DNA of 64,000 nt from CAZTVF01 sp964616985 (lineage in GTDB: Bacteria; Planctomycetota; Phycisphaerae; SM23-33), in contig CAZTVF010000002.1 in NCBI GenBank assembly GCA_964616985.1, positions 1 through 64,000 of the forward strand. The letters are read 5' to 3'. The position numbers were made by a program, and so were the translations under genes. Every line of letters begins with the position of its first letter. The stretch's first letter is position 1. Below the pieces are notes generated by a model. It did no database searches. It saw only the letters and a program-made list of their open reading frames with translations, and was not told the DNA's origin. Below are positions 1-9,103 of this stretch, piece after piece.

Positions 1-984
1 CTGGTCAACGTCATCTCCAAGAGCGGCGAGACGGCCGAGACCGCCAGCCAGTTCATGATCGTCCGCGAACTGCTCCGCAAGCGACTGGGCGCGGACTTCA
101 ACAAGCACATCCTGGCCACCACCGACATGGAAAAGGGCACGCTCAACAGCATCGCCAAGGCCGACGGCTACGACATGCTGGCCGTGCCCGGCGACGTGGG
201 CGGGCGCTTCAGCGTCCTGTCGCCGGTGGGGCTGTTCTCGGCGGCGATGTGCGGCATCGACATCGACGCGCTGCTGATGGGCGCCGCGGCCATGAGGACG
301 CGGATCGCCAACACCGAATGGATGAACAACCCCGCGTGCGTGCTGGCCGCGATCAAGCACATCGCCTTCACGGCCAAGGGCAAGCCCATGCACGTGATGA
401 TGCCGTACTCCAACCGCCTGTACATGCTGGCGGACTGGTACCGCCAGCTGTGGGCCGAGTCGCTGGGCAAGAAGACCGACCGCACGGGGGCCGAGGTGTT
501 CACCGGCCCCACGCCGATCAAGGCGCTGGGCACGACCGACCAGCACAGCCAGGTGCAGCTGTATCGCGAGGGACCCAACGACAAGCTGACCGTTTTCCTT
601 GAGGTCGAGAAGCAGCCCAACGACGTGCGGATCCCCGAGGTCTTCACCGACGTAGCCGGCCTGGGCTACCTGTGCAAGAGCAAGCTTTCGAAGCTGCTGA
701 ACGCCGAGAAGGTCGCCACCGAGTACGCCCTGGCCGTATCCAAGCGGCCCAGCGTGACGCTGAAGTTCGACGGCATCACCCCGTTCTCTGTCGGCGAGTT
801 CATCTTCCTCTATGAGTACACCACCAGCCTGGCCGGCGAACTGCTGAACATCAACGCCTACGACCAGCCCGCCGTCGAACTGGGCAAGCTGGCCACCTTC
901 GCCCTGATGGGTAAGAGCGGCTACAACGACATGGCCGCCGAGATCAAACCCTTCACCCGCGCCGACAAGAAGTATCTCGCCTGA
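1..984 (+). CDS. pgi: Glucose-6-phosphate isomerase (5' end outside window)
   Basis: This enzyme interconverts glucose 6-phosphate and fructose 6-phosphate in cytoplasmic glycolysis and gluconeogenesis. The reading frame is open from base 1, so the N-terminus lies outside the window; 327 C-terminal residues are visible. The window opens with the sugar-phosphate loop (SKSGETAET). It is followed by the family signature GGRFSVLSPVGLFSAA, the TDQHSQVQLY segment with the conserved histidine, and the second signature INAYDQPAVELGK near the C-terminus. TDQHSQVQ is typical of the shorter bacterial/archaeal-type PGI. The gene is followed by a terminator-like hairpin and is unrelated in function to the sulfatase genes downstream. 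Confidence 0.95.
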   Translation: MVNVISKSGETAETASQFMIVRELLRKRLGADFNKHILATTDMEKGTLNSIAKADGYDMLAVPGDVGGRFSVLSPVGLFSAAMCGIDIDALLMGAAAMRTRIANTEWMNNPACVLAAIKHIAFTAKGKPMHVMMPYSNRLYMLADWYRQLWAESLGKKTDRTGAEVFTGPTPIKALGTTDQHSQVQLYREGPNDKLTVFLEVEKQPNDVRIPEVFTDVAGLGYLCKSKLSKLLNAEKVATEYALAVSKRPSVTLKFDGITPFSVGEFIFLYEYTTSLAGELLNINAYDQPAVELGKLATFALMGKSGYNDMAAEIKPFTRADKKYLA

Positions 985-1037
985 GGCGCGGGGGTCGTTA
1001 GCTGGTTGACTCGTTAACTGGTGGATCGGTGGCGGGT

Positions 1038-1057
1038 GGCGGCCTTCCCAGGCCGCC
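1038..1057 (+). terminator. GC-rich hairpin after pgi
   Basis: A perfect 8-bp stem (GGCGGCCT / AGGCCGCC) with a TCCC loop lies 53 bases after the pgi stop codon. It has no clear T-run, so it may be a terminator or a copy of a dispersed palindrome. The same stem with a two-base loop recurs at 11680-11697, upstream of a sulfatase. Confidence 0.4.
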
Positions 1058-1075
1058 GCCCTAGTTGCCGGGTGC

Positions 1076-1127
1076 CATGCTTTTAGCCTGCCTGCCGGCA
1101 GGCAGGCCCCGCAGGGGCAAAAGCATG
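1076..1127. repeat. Nested palindromic intergenic element
   Basis: A 22-bp perfect palindrome (positions 1086-1107, GCCTGCCTGCC and its complement) is flanked by the inverted pair catgctttt (1076-1084) and aaaagcatg (1119-1127). It sits between the convergent pgi and GH29-like genes. A transcript could fold into a bidirectional terminator, but the composition also suits a REP-like dispersed repeat. The preceding bases GGGTGCCATGC recur at about 11600. Confidence 0.5.
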
Positions 1128-1160
1128 TGTACGGGCGGTTGATGGTCAAGCCTGCCCGCC

Positions 1161-2093
1161 CTATGAGACGCAGGCCTGGCCGATGGCTTTGAGTTGTCTC
1201 GCGAACGCATCAGGGATGGCGCCGGCTTCGGTGATGGGGACGTCCCAGGTGATAACGCCGCCCTGGTCGATGATGTAGCGACTGAAGCCGCAGGCCAGCG
1301 CGTCGTTGAAGCGGGGCGGCGCGGCGCCCCAGGTGGGCCCCAGGAAGCTCAGGATGTGGTATAGGGCGTTGCCCTTCCACGGTGCAGCCGGCAGGCGGTA
1401 GTCGATTTCCCCGGCGGTGAAGTCGTCCTCCGGCGAATGCACGATCACCGGCGCTTGCACGCCGGGGTTGAAGGCCAGCAGGCTGTCCTCGTTGCCCGCG
1501 CGAAGGGCGGCCGCGAAGCTGTGCCAGTTGGGCTCTTCGGTGTGCTTATACATGTCGTCGGCGAAGTAGCATCCATCGATCCACCAGCCCCGCACCTTGG
1601 GGCCCCACCGAGTGGACCACTCGCGGATGATCGACTCCCACTTGCGCTGGAAGGCGGCCAGTCGCTTGCCGGTGGTAGGGCCGCCGTGGCACTGCGGCCA
1701 GGGTCCCTGGAAGCCCCATTCCCATTCGAGTGCAGCCATCGCTTGCTTGTCGTGGGCGGGCGCGCCGGCGGGCAGGTAGGCCATCGCGGCGATGTCGCGG
1801 CGGCCGAGTTCCTCGGCCAGTTCAAGCATCAAGTCGCGCCGCGAACACTTGCTGGGCGCGATGCCCGTGAGCCGGTCGTACATGGCGTTGGGCGAGCAGA
1901 AGTGGCCGCTGTTCTGGCCGATCGTGAGGAAGAAGTACCTCGCGCCAGCCTGTTCGAGCTGGTCGGCCAGCGCCCGCACGTCAAACGCGTCGACGCGGCG
2001 GTTCCACTGGTCGGCCGTCAGCTCGGGCCCGCAGAGGTAGTGGCAGAACGCGCCGAAACGACGCTGGCGAAGCCATTCGGTATCCCGCTTCAT
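1161..2093 (-). CDS. GH29 alpha-L-fucosidase-like protein
   Basis: The 310-residue product resembles the catalytic barrel of GH29 alpha-L-fucosidases, enzymes that release terminal L-fucose from glycans. It starts with the RRFGAFCHY segment. It has a region like the fucosidase stretch in which the substrate is bound (residues 50-75, YFFLTIGQNSGHFCSP). WWIDG places Asp173 where the family nucleophile sits. It is shorter than classic GH29 enzymes (about 450 residues), has no C-terminal beta-sandwich and no signal peptide, so it would be cytoplasmic. An AAAGG ribosome-binding site precedes the ATG. It starts 21 bases after the SNF2 helicase stop and is probably co-transcribed with it. It could be an inactive or differently specific family member. 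Confidence 0.6.
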   Translation of the reverse strand: MKRDTEWLRQRRFGAFCHYLCGPELTADQWNRRVDAFDVRALADQLEQAGARYFFLTIGQNSGHFCSPNAMYDRLTGIAPSKCSRRDLMLELAEELGRRDIAAMAYLPAGAPAHDKQAMAALEWEWGFQGPWPQCHGGPTTGKRLAAFQRKWESIIREWSTRWGPKVRGWWIDGCYFADDMYKHTEEPNWHSFAAALRAGNEDSLLAFNPGVQAPVIVHSPEDDFTAGEIDYRLPAAPWKGNALYHILSFLGPTWGAAPPRFNDALACGFSRYIIDQGGVITWDVPITEAGAIPDAFARQLKAIGQACVS

Positions 2094-2114
2094 GTTGAGC
2101 CTTTCGTGTAGGGG

Positions 2115-5100
2115 TCACTGCAGCAGCAGTTGAAGGTCCTCGCGGCTGAGGGTGCGGATGAGGCTGTTGTCGGCGTTGATGATGGCGTCGGCGAGGTCGC
2201 GTTTCTTCTGTTGCAGTTCAAGCACGCGTTCCTCGACGGTGTTGCGGGCGATGAGGCGATAGGCGAACACCTGCCGTGTCTGACCGATGCGATGGGCGCG
2301 GTCCACGGCCTGCGCTTCGACCGCGGGGTTCCACCACGGGTCCAGCAGGAAGACGTAGTCAGCGGCCGTCAGGTTCAGGCCCAGGCCGCCGGCCTTGAGG
2401 CTGATGAGGAACAGCCCGCAGGCGGGGTCCTGCTGAAAGCGATTGACGGGGGCCTGACGGTCGCGCGTGCGGCCGTCGAGGTACTCGTAATCCACCTTCT
2501 GCTCCTCCAGGCGGTCGCGGAGGATCCGCAGCAGGCTGGTGAACTGCGAGAAGACCAGGGCCTTGTGCCCCTCGGCCAGCACCTCCTGCAGTTGGGGCAG
2601 CAGGGCCTCGAGTTTGGCGCTGGGGTCGGCGGTGCGAGCCTTGTCGATGAGGCCGACGTGGCAGGCGGCCTGGCGGAGTCGCAGCAGCGCCTCGAGGATC
2701 TGGATCTTGCTCTTGCCGATGCCATCGGACTCGACCTTTGCCAGCAGGGCCTTGCGGTAGTGGTCGCGGAGTTCGTCGTACATCTGTCGCTGGGGGCCCT
2801 GAAGTTCGCAATAGAGCGTCTGTTCCGTTCGCTCGGGCAGGTCCTTGGCGACCTGCGACTTGGTGCGGCGAAGGATGAACGGCCGCAGCGCCCGGGCGAG
2901 AAGCTGGCGGGTGGCGTCGTCGTCCTGGCTGTCCCCCGAGGCCAGGTTGAGCACGCTGGCGCGGCCGAGCATGCCGGGGTTGAGGAACTCGAACTGGCTC
3001 CACAATTCGCCCAGGTGGTTCTCTACGGGCGTGCCGCTGAGGCACAGGCGATGGCGGGCCTGGAGCAGGCGGACGGCCTTGGCCGAGGCGGTGGCGGCGT
3101 TCTTGATGGCCTGCGATTCGTCGAGCACGACGTAATCGAAGGCGATGTCCTTGAGGGCGGTCACGTCCCGTCGCAGCGTGCCGTACGTGGTGAGCACGGC
3201 GTCGTAGTCGGCCAGGTGGTCGAGGGAGTCCTTGACGCGGTCGATGCCGCAGTGGTCGAGGATGCGAAGATGCGGCGTGAACTTTTCCGCTTCCTGGCGC
3301 CAGTTGAACAGCACGGAGCGGGGCACGACGATCAGCGAGGGCCGACGGCCGCCCTCGTCGTGGGGCCCCAGGCGGCGATGCTCCAGCAGGGCCAGGATCT
3401 GCACGGTCTTGCCCAGGCCCATGTCGTCGGCCAGGCATCCGCCGAAGCCGAACTTCCGCAGGAAGTGAAGCCAGCCCAGGCCCTCGCATTGGTACGGTCG
3501 CAGTTGGCCGCGGAAGCTTTCGGGCGGCGGGACAGGCTCGATGGCCTCGAAGCGGCGAAGCTCCTTGCGGAGGCGGTCGAACGCTTCGTCGCACGACGCT
3601 TGCGGCTGGGCCGCCAGCAGTGCGTCCAGCACGCACGCCTGTGAGCGGGAAAGGCGCAGGTGGTCGCCTTCGGTCTCGCCCATCCCCGACAGCATGCCGT
3701 ACTTCCGCAGCCACTCCTCCGGCAGGACGCCCATGCTGCCGTCGTCGAGCGTGACGAACGATTCGCCCTTGTGCATCGCCGCCAGCAGCCGGGGCAGCGG
3801 GACGGACTGGCCGTCGAAGTCAGCCGAGCCGTGCAGCTCGAACCAGTCCAGGCCGGTGGCCACGGACATGCGGACCGAGCCGGCGGAGCGATAGAGCTTG
3901 CCCTCGGCCTCGACGCGCCAGCCCTCGCCCATGAGCTCGGCCACGACACGCGGCAGGCGATTGGGGGCCAGGCGGCGGTGTTCATCGTAGCCGCCGCGGG
4001 AGGCGCCGAGCGCCTCCAGTCGCTGGACGGCATGGGCCTCGGCGGCTGCATCGCGGGCCGTCAGCGTCCGAGAGCCGGCGTCGAAGAAGCCGCACGGGCG
4101 GTCGCCCTCTTTGGCGCGGAGGCCCGCGTAGTCGAATTCCAGCGTCGCCACCAGCGCCTGGCCCTCGAATGATTTCGGCGCGCGGAGGCGAAGGCACGGC
4201 GCCATCGCCACCGACACCTGCCGGTACTGCAGTTCGGGTGGCAGGTCCATCGCCGGCAGGGCGGGCATCTGCAGCAGCCGCTCCAGCAGTTGCTCGCCTT
4301 CTTTAGAGGGAACCTCGAGCGGTCCCTGGCGGCGGAGCAGGGCGATCCACTGGAACGCGCCGTGATCGTTCAGCGGGGCGACCTGCCCGTCGAGGAAGAC
4401 CCATCCGCCCGCCAGCAGCAGCGCGGGCTGGGACAGCGGGACTCGCCGGTCCCCTCGGCGGAGTTCGCCCTCGACCGTGTACTGCTTGGCACCCGCTTGG
4501 CGGCGAACGGCCAGGCAGAAGTCATAGGCGCCGCCGTCGTCGAAGGCCAGCGGCGCAATCGCGCCGCCGCGACCCGCGCGCGCCAGACACCGCCCCGTGC
4601 GGCACAGGAGCGGGAGCAGTTCGTCGCGAAGCTGCGGCAGGAGGCGAAAGGACGAGTAGCCGTAGGAAGAGCTGTAATAGTAGCCCCCGGCCTGTCCGCC
4701 CAGCAGCCGAGCGGCGATGGTGCGGTCCTCGGCGGTCGGCAGGACGGGAACGATCTCCGGGCTCAGCGAGCGGGGCTTGGCCATCGTCCAGGCCGATGTG
4801 CTGTTGCGCTTGAGCCGGCGGCACATCGTCTCCAGCACCATGGCCTCGGAGGTCAGGGTCTCCTGGAGGTTCACCACGTACAGGAGTTGATCGCCCGCCG
4901 GCCAGGCGGGGCCGCGATCCGAGAAGCTGGCGGCGCTTGCCAGGGAGTCCAACGCCTCCTGCCACGCCGGCGGCCGATGCGGCTTGGCCCTGCCTTGCCT
5001 TCGGATAGCAGGGGCCTGTGGCGCGTCGAGGTACTCGTCGTCGACTTCCTCGAAGTCACCCTCGTCATCCTCGTCTTCCTCAAGATTGCCCGGCGCGTCC

Positions 5101-5366
5101 AGTTCCAGCAGGGTCGCCCATATGTGCTTACAGAGGCCATACCTCGAAGAGTAAGGGCAGGAGCATGCGGCGCTCATCTCGCCCGCATTCCAGGCCAGCC
5201 GGACCTGGTATCTCCGGCTACCTTGAACGTAGGCCGAAGCGGTCTCGCCGGTTCGTTTGACAATCGCCACGGCCCCGTCGAGGAAGTAGTCTTTGCCGCG
5301 CAGGCGGACATCGCTGGCGAAGCTCTGCTTGAATCGCTGGGTCAGCAGCCCAGATTGTGCATCCAT
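2115..5366 (-). CDS. SNF2/Rad54-family helicase with SWIM zinc finger
   Basis: The 1083-residue protein is a DNA-dependent ATPase of the bacterial SNF2 (HepA/RapA-like) group, likely acting in chromosome or transcription-complex remodelling. A SWIM zinc-binding motif is visible (C68, C70, C79, H81), followed by a very acidic stretch at about residues 93-115. The Walker A motif (DDMGLGKTVQ) is near residue 647. The Walker B box reads DESQ instead of the common DEAH/DEAQ, near residue 747. The C-terminal helicase lobe ends with motif VI (AVDRAHRIGQ) near residue 1025. The start is supported by GGAG upstream of the ATG. It is followed closely by the GH29-like gene, with no obvious functional link. 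Confidence 0.93.
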   Translation of the reverse strand: MDAQSGLLTQRFKQSFASDVRLRGKDYFLDGAVAIVKRTGETASAYVQGSRRYQVRLAWNAGEMSAACSCPYSSRYGLCKHIWATLLELDAPGNLEEDEDDEGDFEEVDDEYLDAPQAPAIRRQGRAKPHRPPAWQEALDSLASAASFSDRGPAWPAGDQLLYVVNLQETLTSEAMVLETMCRRLKRNSTSAWTMAKPRSLSPEIVPVLPTAEDRTIAARLLGGQAGGYYYSSSYGYSSFRLLPQLRDELLPLLCRTGRCLARAGRGGAIAPLAFDDGGAYDFCLAVRRQAGAKQYTVEGELRRGDRRVPLSQPALLLAGGWVFLDGQVAPLNDHGAFQWIALLRRQGPLEVPSKEGEQLLERLLQMPALPAMDLPPELQYRQVSVAMAPCLRLRAPKSFEGQALVATLEFDYAGLRAKEGDRPCGFFDAGSRTLTARDAAAEAHAVQRLEALGASRGGYDEHRRLAPNRLPRVVAELMGEGWRVEAEGKLYRSAGSVRMSVATGLDWFELHGSADFDGQSVPLPRLLAAMHKGESFVTLDDGSMGVLPEEWLRKYGMLSGMGETEGDHLRLSRSQACVLDALLAAQPQASCDEAFDRLRKELRRFEAIEPVPPPESFRGQLRPYQCEGLGWLHFLRKFGFGGCLADDMGLGKTVQILALLEHRRLGPHDEGGRRPSLIVVPRSVLFNWRQEAEKFTPHLRILDHCGIDRVKDSLDHLADYDAVLTTYGTLRRDVTALKDIAFDYVVLDESQAIKNAATASAKAVRLLQARHRLCLSGTPVENHLGELWSQFEFLNPGMLGRASVLNLASGDSQDDDATRQLLARALRPFILRRTKSQVAKDLPERTEQTLYCELQGPQRQMYDELRDHYRKALLAKVESDGIGKSKIQILEALLRLRQAACHVGLIDKARTADPSAKLEALLPQLQEVLAEGHKALVFSQFTSLLRILRDRLEEQKVDYEYLDGRTRDRQAPVNRFQQDPACGLFLISLKAGGLGLNLTAADYVFLLDPWWNPAVEAQAVDRAHRIGQTRQVFAYRLIARNTVEERVLELQQKKRDLADAIINADNSLIRTLSREDLQLLLQ

Positions 5367-5455
5367 GTTGCGTGGCTCCGTAAGGGGCTGGCCGGGGTCC
5401 TCCAGCCGCAGACGCCAACATAGCAGCGAAGGTTCCCGCCTTCAAGCTCAGTGGC

Positions 5456-5471
5456 GCCCGTTCGCACGGGC
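5456..5471 (-). terminator. Small hairpin after methyltransferase gene
   Basis: A 6-bp perfect stem (GCCCGT / ACGGGC) with a four-base loop lies 24 bases beyond the methyltransferase stop. There is no T-tract on the relevant strand, so terminator function is a weak inference. Confidence 0.25.
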
Positions 5472-5495
5472 AAGGCGCGGGGCCCGCCACCGTCG

Positions 5496-6242
5496 CTATC
5501 GGGCGACGCACATCACGGTCTCGCTGGCGGCTGGGTCGAAGGGTTGGGCGTCGAGGGTGCCGAAGAGATCGACCCGGGCGAAGCCGGCCGCCAGCAAGGC
5601 GGCGCGGACCTCCTCGGGGCGGTAGGGGCGCAGGTCGGTGTGGTGCAACTGGTGCTCGCATTGGCCGTCGGCCCAGCGGATCACGAGGACGTTGAAGCGG
5701 AGGCGGCCTTCGAGGAAGTCGTAGAAGCGGATGTACTCGCGGGTCTCGTTGTCGCCCTGGTGGCGCGTGATGCCCACGATCCGCTCGTGACGGCCCAGCA
5801 CGCGGGTGTAGTTGAGCAGCTGGATTACGGCCAGGCCGCCGGCTTTGAGCAGGCGGCGAAAGCCCGTCAGCGTCGCGGCTAGGTCGGCGTCGCTCAGCAG
5901 GTGGGGCAGCGAGTTTCCCATGCACAGCACGGCGTCGAAGGGTCCTTGGACGTGGTCGGCAATCGTCTGCATCGGGGCGCACAGCCACTCGATGGCCGTC
6001 CCGTGCTGCGGGTCGCGCCGGGCCCGGGCGATCATCGCCGGCTCGAGGTCGGCGGCCGTCACCTGCACGCCGCGCTCGGCGAGGAGGCGGGCATACATGC
6101 CCGTGCCGCAGGCAGTGTCCAGCACGCGCCGGGGGGCGTGCGCCTGCAGCAGCCAGTCGGCAAACTTCATCCCCGAGGCGAGGCGCGACGCGGCATCGAC
6201 GAGGATGTCGTATTCGCCGGCGAGTTCGTCATAGAAACTCAT
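5496..6242 (-). CDS. Class I SAM-dependent methyltransferase
   Basis: The 248-residue protein has the Rossmann-type SAM fold. Motif I reads LDTACGTGMYA at residues 41-51. An acidic ribose-binding residue follows in the segment AADLEP. FDAVLCMGNSLPHLL corresponds to motif IV, and LKAGGLAVIQLLN to the post-I strand. The substrate cannot be told from sequence. The chosen start (MSFYDELAGEYD) matches where such methyltransferases normally begin; in-frame ATGs at 6260 and 6356 would add 6 or 38 poorly conserved residues. It is divergent from the sulfatase at 6390. Confidence 0.85.
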   Translation of the reverse strand: MSFYDELAGEYDILVDAASRLASGMKFADWLLQAHAPRRVLDTACGTGMYARLLAERGVQVTAADLEPAMIARARRDPQHGTAIEWLCAPMQTIADHVQGPFDAVLCMGNSLPHLLSDADLAATLTGFRRLLKAGGLAVIQLLNYTRVLGRHERIVGITRHQGDNETREYIRFYDFLEGRLRFNVLVIRWADGQCEHQLHHTDLRPYRPEEVRAALLAAGFARVDLFGTLDAQPFDPAASETVMCVAR

Positions 6243-6389
6243 AGGGTGGTCCTGTTCCATTCTCGACAGTGGCGAGGCGGCGGTTAACATCGCCAGAACG
6301 CCCGCGACAGCCGACACGTCGTCGGCAGGAAAGGGTATTCCGCGCAAAGCAGTCAATGACTATGATGTCCGTTCTTACGGAGACAATCA

Positions 6390-7781
6390 ATGACTCGTCC
6401 GAACATCATATTCATCCTGATCGATGACATGGGGTGGAAGGACCTGGGCTGCTACGGCAGCGGGTTTTACGAGACGCCGCACCTGGACGCGATGGCGCAG
6501 CAGGGCGTGCGATTCACCGACGCCTACGCGGCCAGCCCGGTGTGCTCGCCGGCCCGGGCGTCGATCATGACGGGCAAGTATCCCAGCCGCATTCCCATCA
6601 CCAACTACATCGCGGGCATGGAGAAGGGCAAGATGCTCTCGACCCCGTACCTGTTCTATTTGCCGCACAAGGAGGTGACGCTCGCCAAGGCCCTGCACGA
6701 GGGCGGCTACGCCACCTGGCACGTGGGCAAGTGGCACCTGGGCGAGCGCGACTACTGGCCGGACCGCCACGGCTTTGAGGTCAACGTCGGCGGCTGTCAC
6801 ATGGGTTACCCGCCGTCCTACTTCAGCCCGTACAAGAACCCCGCCCTCCCCGACGGCCCGCCCGGCGAGTACCTCACCGACCGCCTGACTGACGAGGCGA
6901 TCTCGCTCATCCGCAAGCGCGACGGGCGGCCTTTCTTCCTGAACCTGTGGCACTACGCGGTGCACACGCCCATCCAAGTGCGGCCGGAGTGGACGGCGAA
7001 GTACAAGGCCAAGGCCGATGTCCTGGGGCTGGATGAATCGAAGGCCCTGGCCGTTGGCGAGCACTTCCCCTGCGAGCACAAGAAGGACCAGCGCGTGAGG
7101 CGGCGATTGTTCCAGAGCGATGCCTCCTACGCCGCGATGGTGCAGAACCTGGACTGGAACGTCGGGCGGGTGCTCCGCACGCTGCAGGAGGAGGGCATCG
7201 CCGAGAACACGATCGTCATCTTCACCTCCGACAACGGCGGGCTCTGCACGGCCGAGGGCAGCCCCACGTGCAACAAGCCGCTGGCCGAGGGCAAGGGCTG
7301 GATGTACGACGGCGGCACGCGCGACCCGCTGCTGGTCCGCTGGCCGGGCGTGATCCCGCCCGACACCGTCTGCCGCACGCCGGTCACCAGCCCTGACTTC
7401 TATCCCACGCTGCTGGAGGCGGCGGGCCTGGACGCCCGCCCGCAACAGCACCTCGACGGCCGCAGCCTCATGCCCCTGCTCACCGGCAGCGGCGGGCTGG
7501 ATCGCCAGGCCATCTACTGGCACTACCCGCACTACGGCAACCAGGGAGGCACGCCCGGCTGCTCCATCCGCATGGGCGACTTCAAGCTCATCCGCTTCTT
7601 CGAGGAAGAGCGGCTGGAACTGTACGATGTCACGCACGACGTGGGCGAGACGAGAGACCTTGCGGCCGAGCGGCCCGACCTGGTGGCGCGGATGAGCAAG
7701 ATGCTTTCGGACTGGCTGGAGGAGACCGGCGCTCGCCTGCCGCAGGCAAACCCCGACTTCGTACCATGGGACCTTGACTGA
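6390..7781 (+). CDS. Sulfatase (CSPAR type)
   Basis: This 463-residue protein is a formylglycine-dependent sulfatase that hydrolyses sulfate esters. Metal ligands D12-D13 lie in ILIDDMG. The maturation motif C52-S-P-A-R is present, with C52 converted to formylglycine. A second metal motif, TSDNGG, is near residue 280. The C-terminus has the usual ELYD...E-RDLA pattern. No signal peptide is visible, so it is predicted cytoplasmic. GGAG lies seven bases before the ATG. Its stop overlaps the start of the FAD oxidoreductase (TGATG), so the two are translationally coupled. The last 57 codons are duplicated as a relic at 9104-9273. Confidence 0.93.
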   Translation: MTRPNIIFILIDDMGWKDLGCYGSGFYETPHLDAMAQQGVRFTDAYAASPVCSPARASIMTGKYPSRIPITNYIAGMEKGKMLSTPYLFYLPHKEVTLAKALHEGGYATWHVGKWHLGERDYWPDRHGFEVNVGGCHMGYPPSYFSPYKNPALPDGPPGEYLTDRLTDEAISLIRKRDGRPFFLNLWHYAVHTPIQVRPEWTAKYKAKADVLGLDESKALAVGEHFPCEHKKDQRVRRRLFQSDASYAAMVQNLDWNVGRVLRTLQEEGIAENTIVIFTSDNGGLCTAEGSPTCNKPLAEGKGWMYDGGTRDPLLVRWPGVIPPDTVCRTPVTSPDFYPTLLEAAGLDARPQQHLDGRSLMPLLTGSGGLDRQAIYWHYPHYGNQGGTPGCSIRMGDFKLIRFFEEERLELYDVTHDVGETRDLAAERPDLVARMSKMLSDWLEETGARLPQANPDFVPWDLD

Positions 7782-9022
7782 TGAGCGACATTCCATCGAT
7801 CGGGAATTATGACGTGGTGGTCGCCGGCGCCGGGCTGGCGGGTTTCGGCGCAGCCTGCGGCGCGGCCAGGGCGGGCGCCAGGACGCTGCTGATCGAGCGG
7901 CTGGGAATGCTGGGAGGCCTTGGCGCCGGCGGCGGCGTGGGCAACTTCTCCTACAGCGGCGGCCCGCCGGTGGGGCTGGGGGCGGTGTTCGACTCCGTCG
8001 TCGACGAGATGGTCTCGCTGGAGGCCATGGGAGAGCAGCACGGATGGCACATCACGATCGACCGCCGGCACGACTTCGTCAACCACACGTTCGACCACAA
8101 CGTGCTGCCGATCGCGCTGCAGCGCCTTGCGAGGCGGTTCGGTGTCGCGATCCTCTACAGCACCGACGTCATCGGCGCCCTCTGCGACGGCGGCACGATG
8201 CGCAGCGCCGTCGTCCACAATCGTTCGCTCACCCAGCGGGTGGAGGCGAAGGTGTTCATCGACGCCACCGGCGACGGCATTTTCAGCCGCCACGCCGGCG
8301 CCCCGGCCTTGCCGGTGGAGGGGCGGGTGATCAAACCCAGCCTGCTGGTTTTTCTGCGGAAGACCGATGCCCCCGTGCCGCAGATCGTGCCCGCCGACGA
8401 GGCGGGCGATCCGGCACCGTACAGTATCTGGCGCGAACCCCGCGGGCGGATCGCCCTGAAGCTCAAACCTTTTGCCGAAGAGTGGGACACCGCCACCGGC
8501 CAGGGGCACAGCGACACCGAGCAGATTTTCCGCCGCCAGGTGCTGCGGGCGGTGCGGGACTTCCAGCTGAACCACGATGCATCGTACGTCTTCGACTATG
8601 CCGCGCCGGTGCTTGGCCTTCGCGAGAGCCGCCGCGTGGAGGGCGATTACATCCTCACCGCCGCCGACGTGCGCGCGGGGCGGCATTTCGATGACAGCGT
8701 TGCCTACGGCGTCTTCAGCCTCGACGACAGCGGCTTTTCCGAGATCGTGCCGCCATACCAGATTCCCTACCGGAGTTTGCTCGCCAGGAGGACGGCGAAT
8801 GTGCTGGTCGCGGGGCGGTGCTTCTCAGCCGACCGGCTGGCCCTGTCCAGCGCCCGCATCATGCCCACCGGCTGCCTGATGGGCCATGCCGCCGGGGTGG
8901 CTGCGGCGATGGCGGCGGGCCGGGGCGTGCCCCTGCGGGACGTGCCGCCGGCCGACATCCGCCAGGGGCTGCTGGCGGGTACGCGCGAGGCGGAGCTGAT
9001 GAACAGGCGGCTGCTGCCGTAG
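7781..9022 (+). CDS. FAD-dependent oxidoreductase
   Basis: The 413-residue flavoprotein starts with a dinucleotide-binding fold (VVVAGAGLAGFGAACGAARA, with the GxGxxG glycine pattern) and an acidic residue after the second strand (LLIER). Further conserved family features are FIDATGDG in mid-protein and a C-terminal FAD contact segment (VLVAGRCFSADRLA, then PTGCLMGHAAG). This matches the FAD_oxidored (PF12831-like) group, common in planctomycetes. The substrate is unknown. Translational coupling to the sulfatase upstream suggests it acts on the same sugar substrate or a desulfated product. There is no export signal. Confidence 0.85.
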   Translation: MSDIPSIGNYDVVVAGAGLAGFGAACGAARAGARTLLIERLGMLGGLGAGGGVGNFSYSGGPPVGLGAVFDSVVDEMVSLEAMGEQHGWHITIDRRHDFVNHTFDHNVLPIALQRLARRFGVAILYSTDVIGALCDGGTMRSAVVHNRSLTQRVEAKVFIDATGDGIFSRHAGAPALPVEGRVIKPSLLVFLRKTDAPVPQIVPADEAGDPAPYSIWREPRGRIALKLKPFAEEWDTATGQGHSDTEQIFRRQVLRAVRDFQLNHDASYVFDYAAPVLGLRESRRVEGDYILTAADVRAGRHFDDSVAYGVFSLDDSGFSEIVPPYQIPYRSLLARRTANVLVAGRCFSADRLALSSARIMPTGCLMGHAAGVAAAMAAGRGVPLRDVPPADIRQGLLAGTREAELMNRRLLP

Positions 9023-9049
9023 GCGCAGAAGGCGTCATCCTCTGCAGCA

Positions 9050-9102
9050 AAATCACCTGGATCGGCCCGGTGTTGCCTGAGGCAAACCGTTGCACGGGCC
9101 CT
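9050..9102 (+). repeat. Intergenic structured element, copy A
   Basis: Bases from about 9058 (TGGATCGGCCCGGTGTTG) to GGGCCCT at 9096-9102 match a second copy at 9842-9892. Both copies can form an outer GGCCC/GGGCC stem and an inner GTTGC/GCAAC hairpin, while loop and bulge bases differ. The relic sulfatase tail begins directly after this copy. Confidence 0.55.
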
Positions 9103-9103
9103 G

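Noticed and set aside
2130..3644. 504-codon open frame opposite the SNF2 gene
   Set aside because: Shadow of the helicase coding strand; the helicase has all motifs on the other strand.
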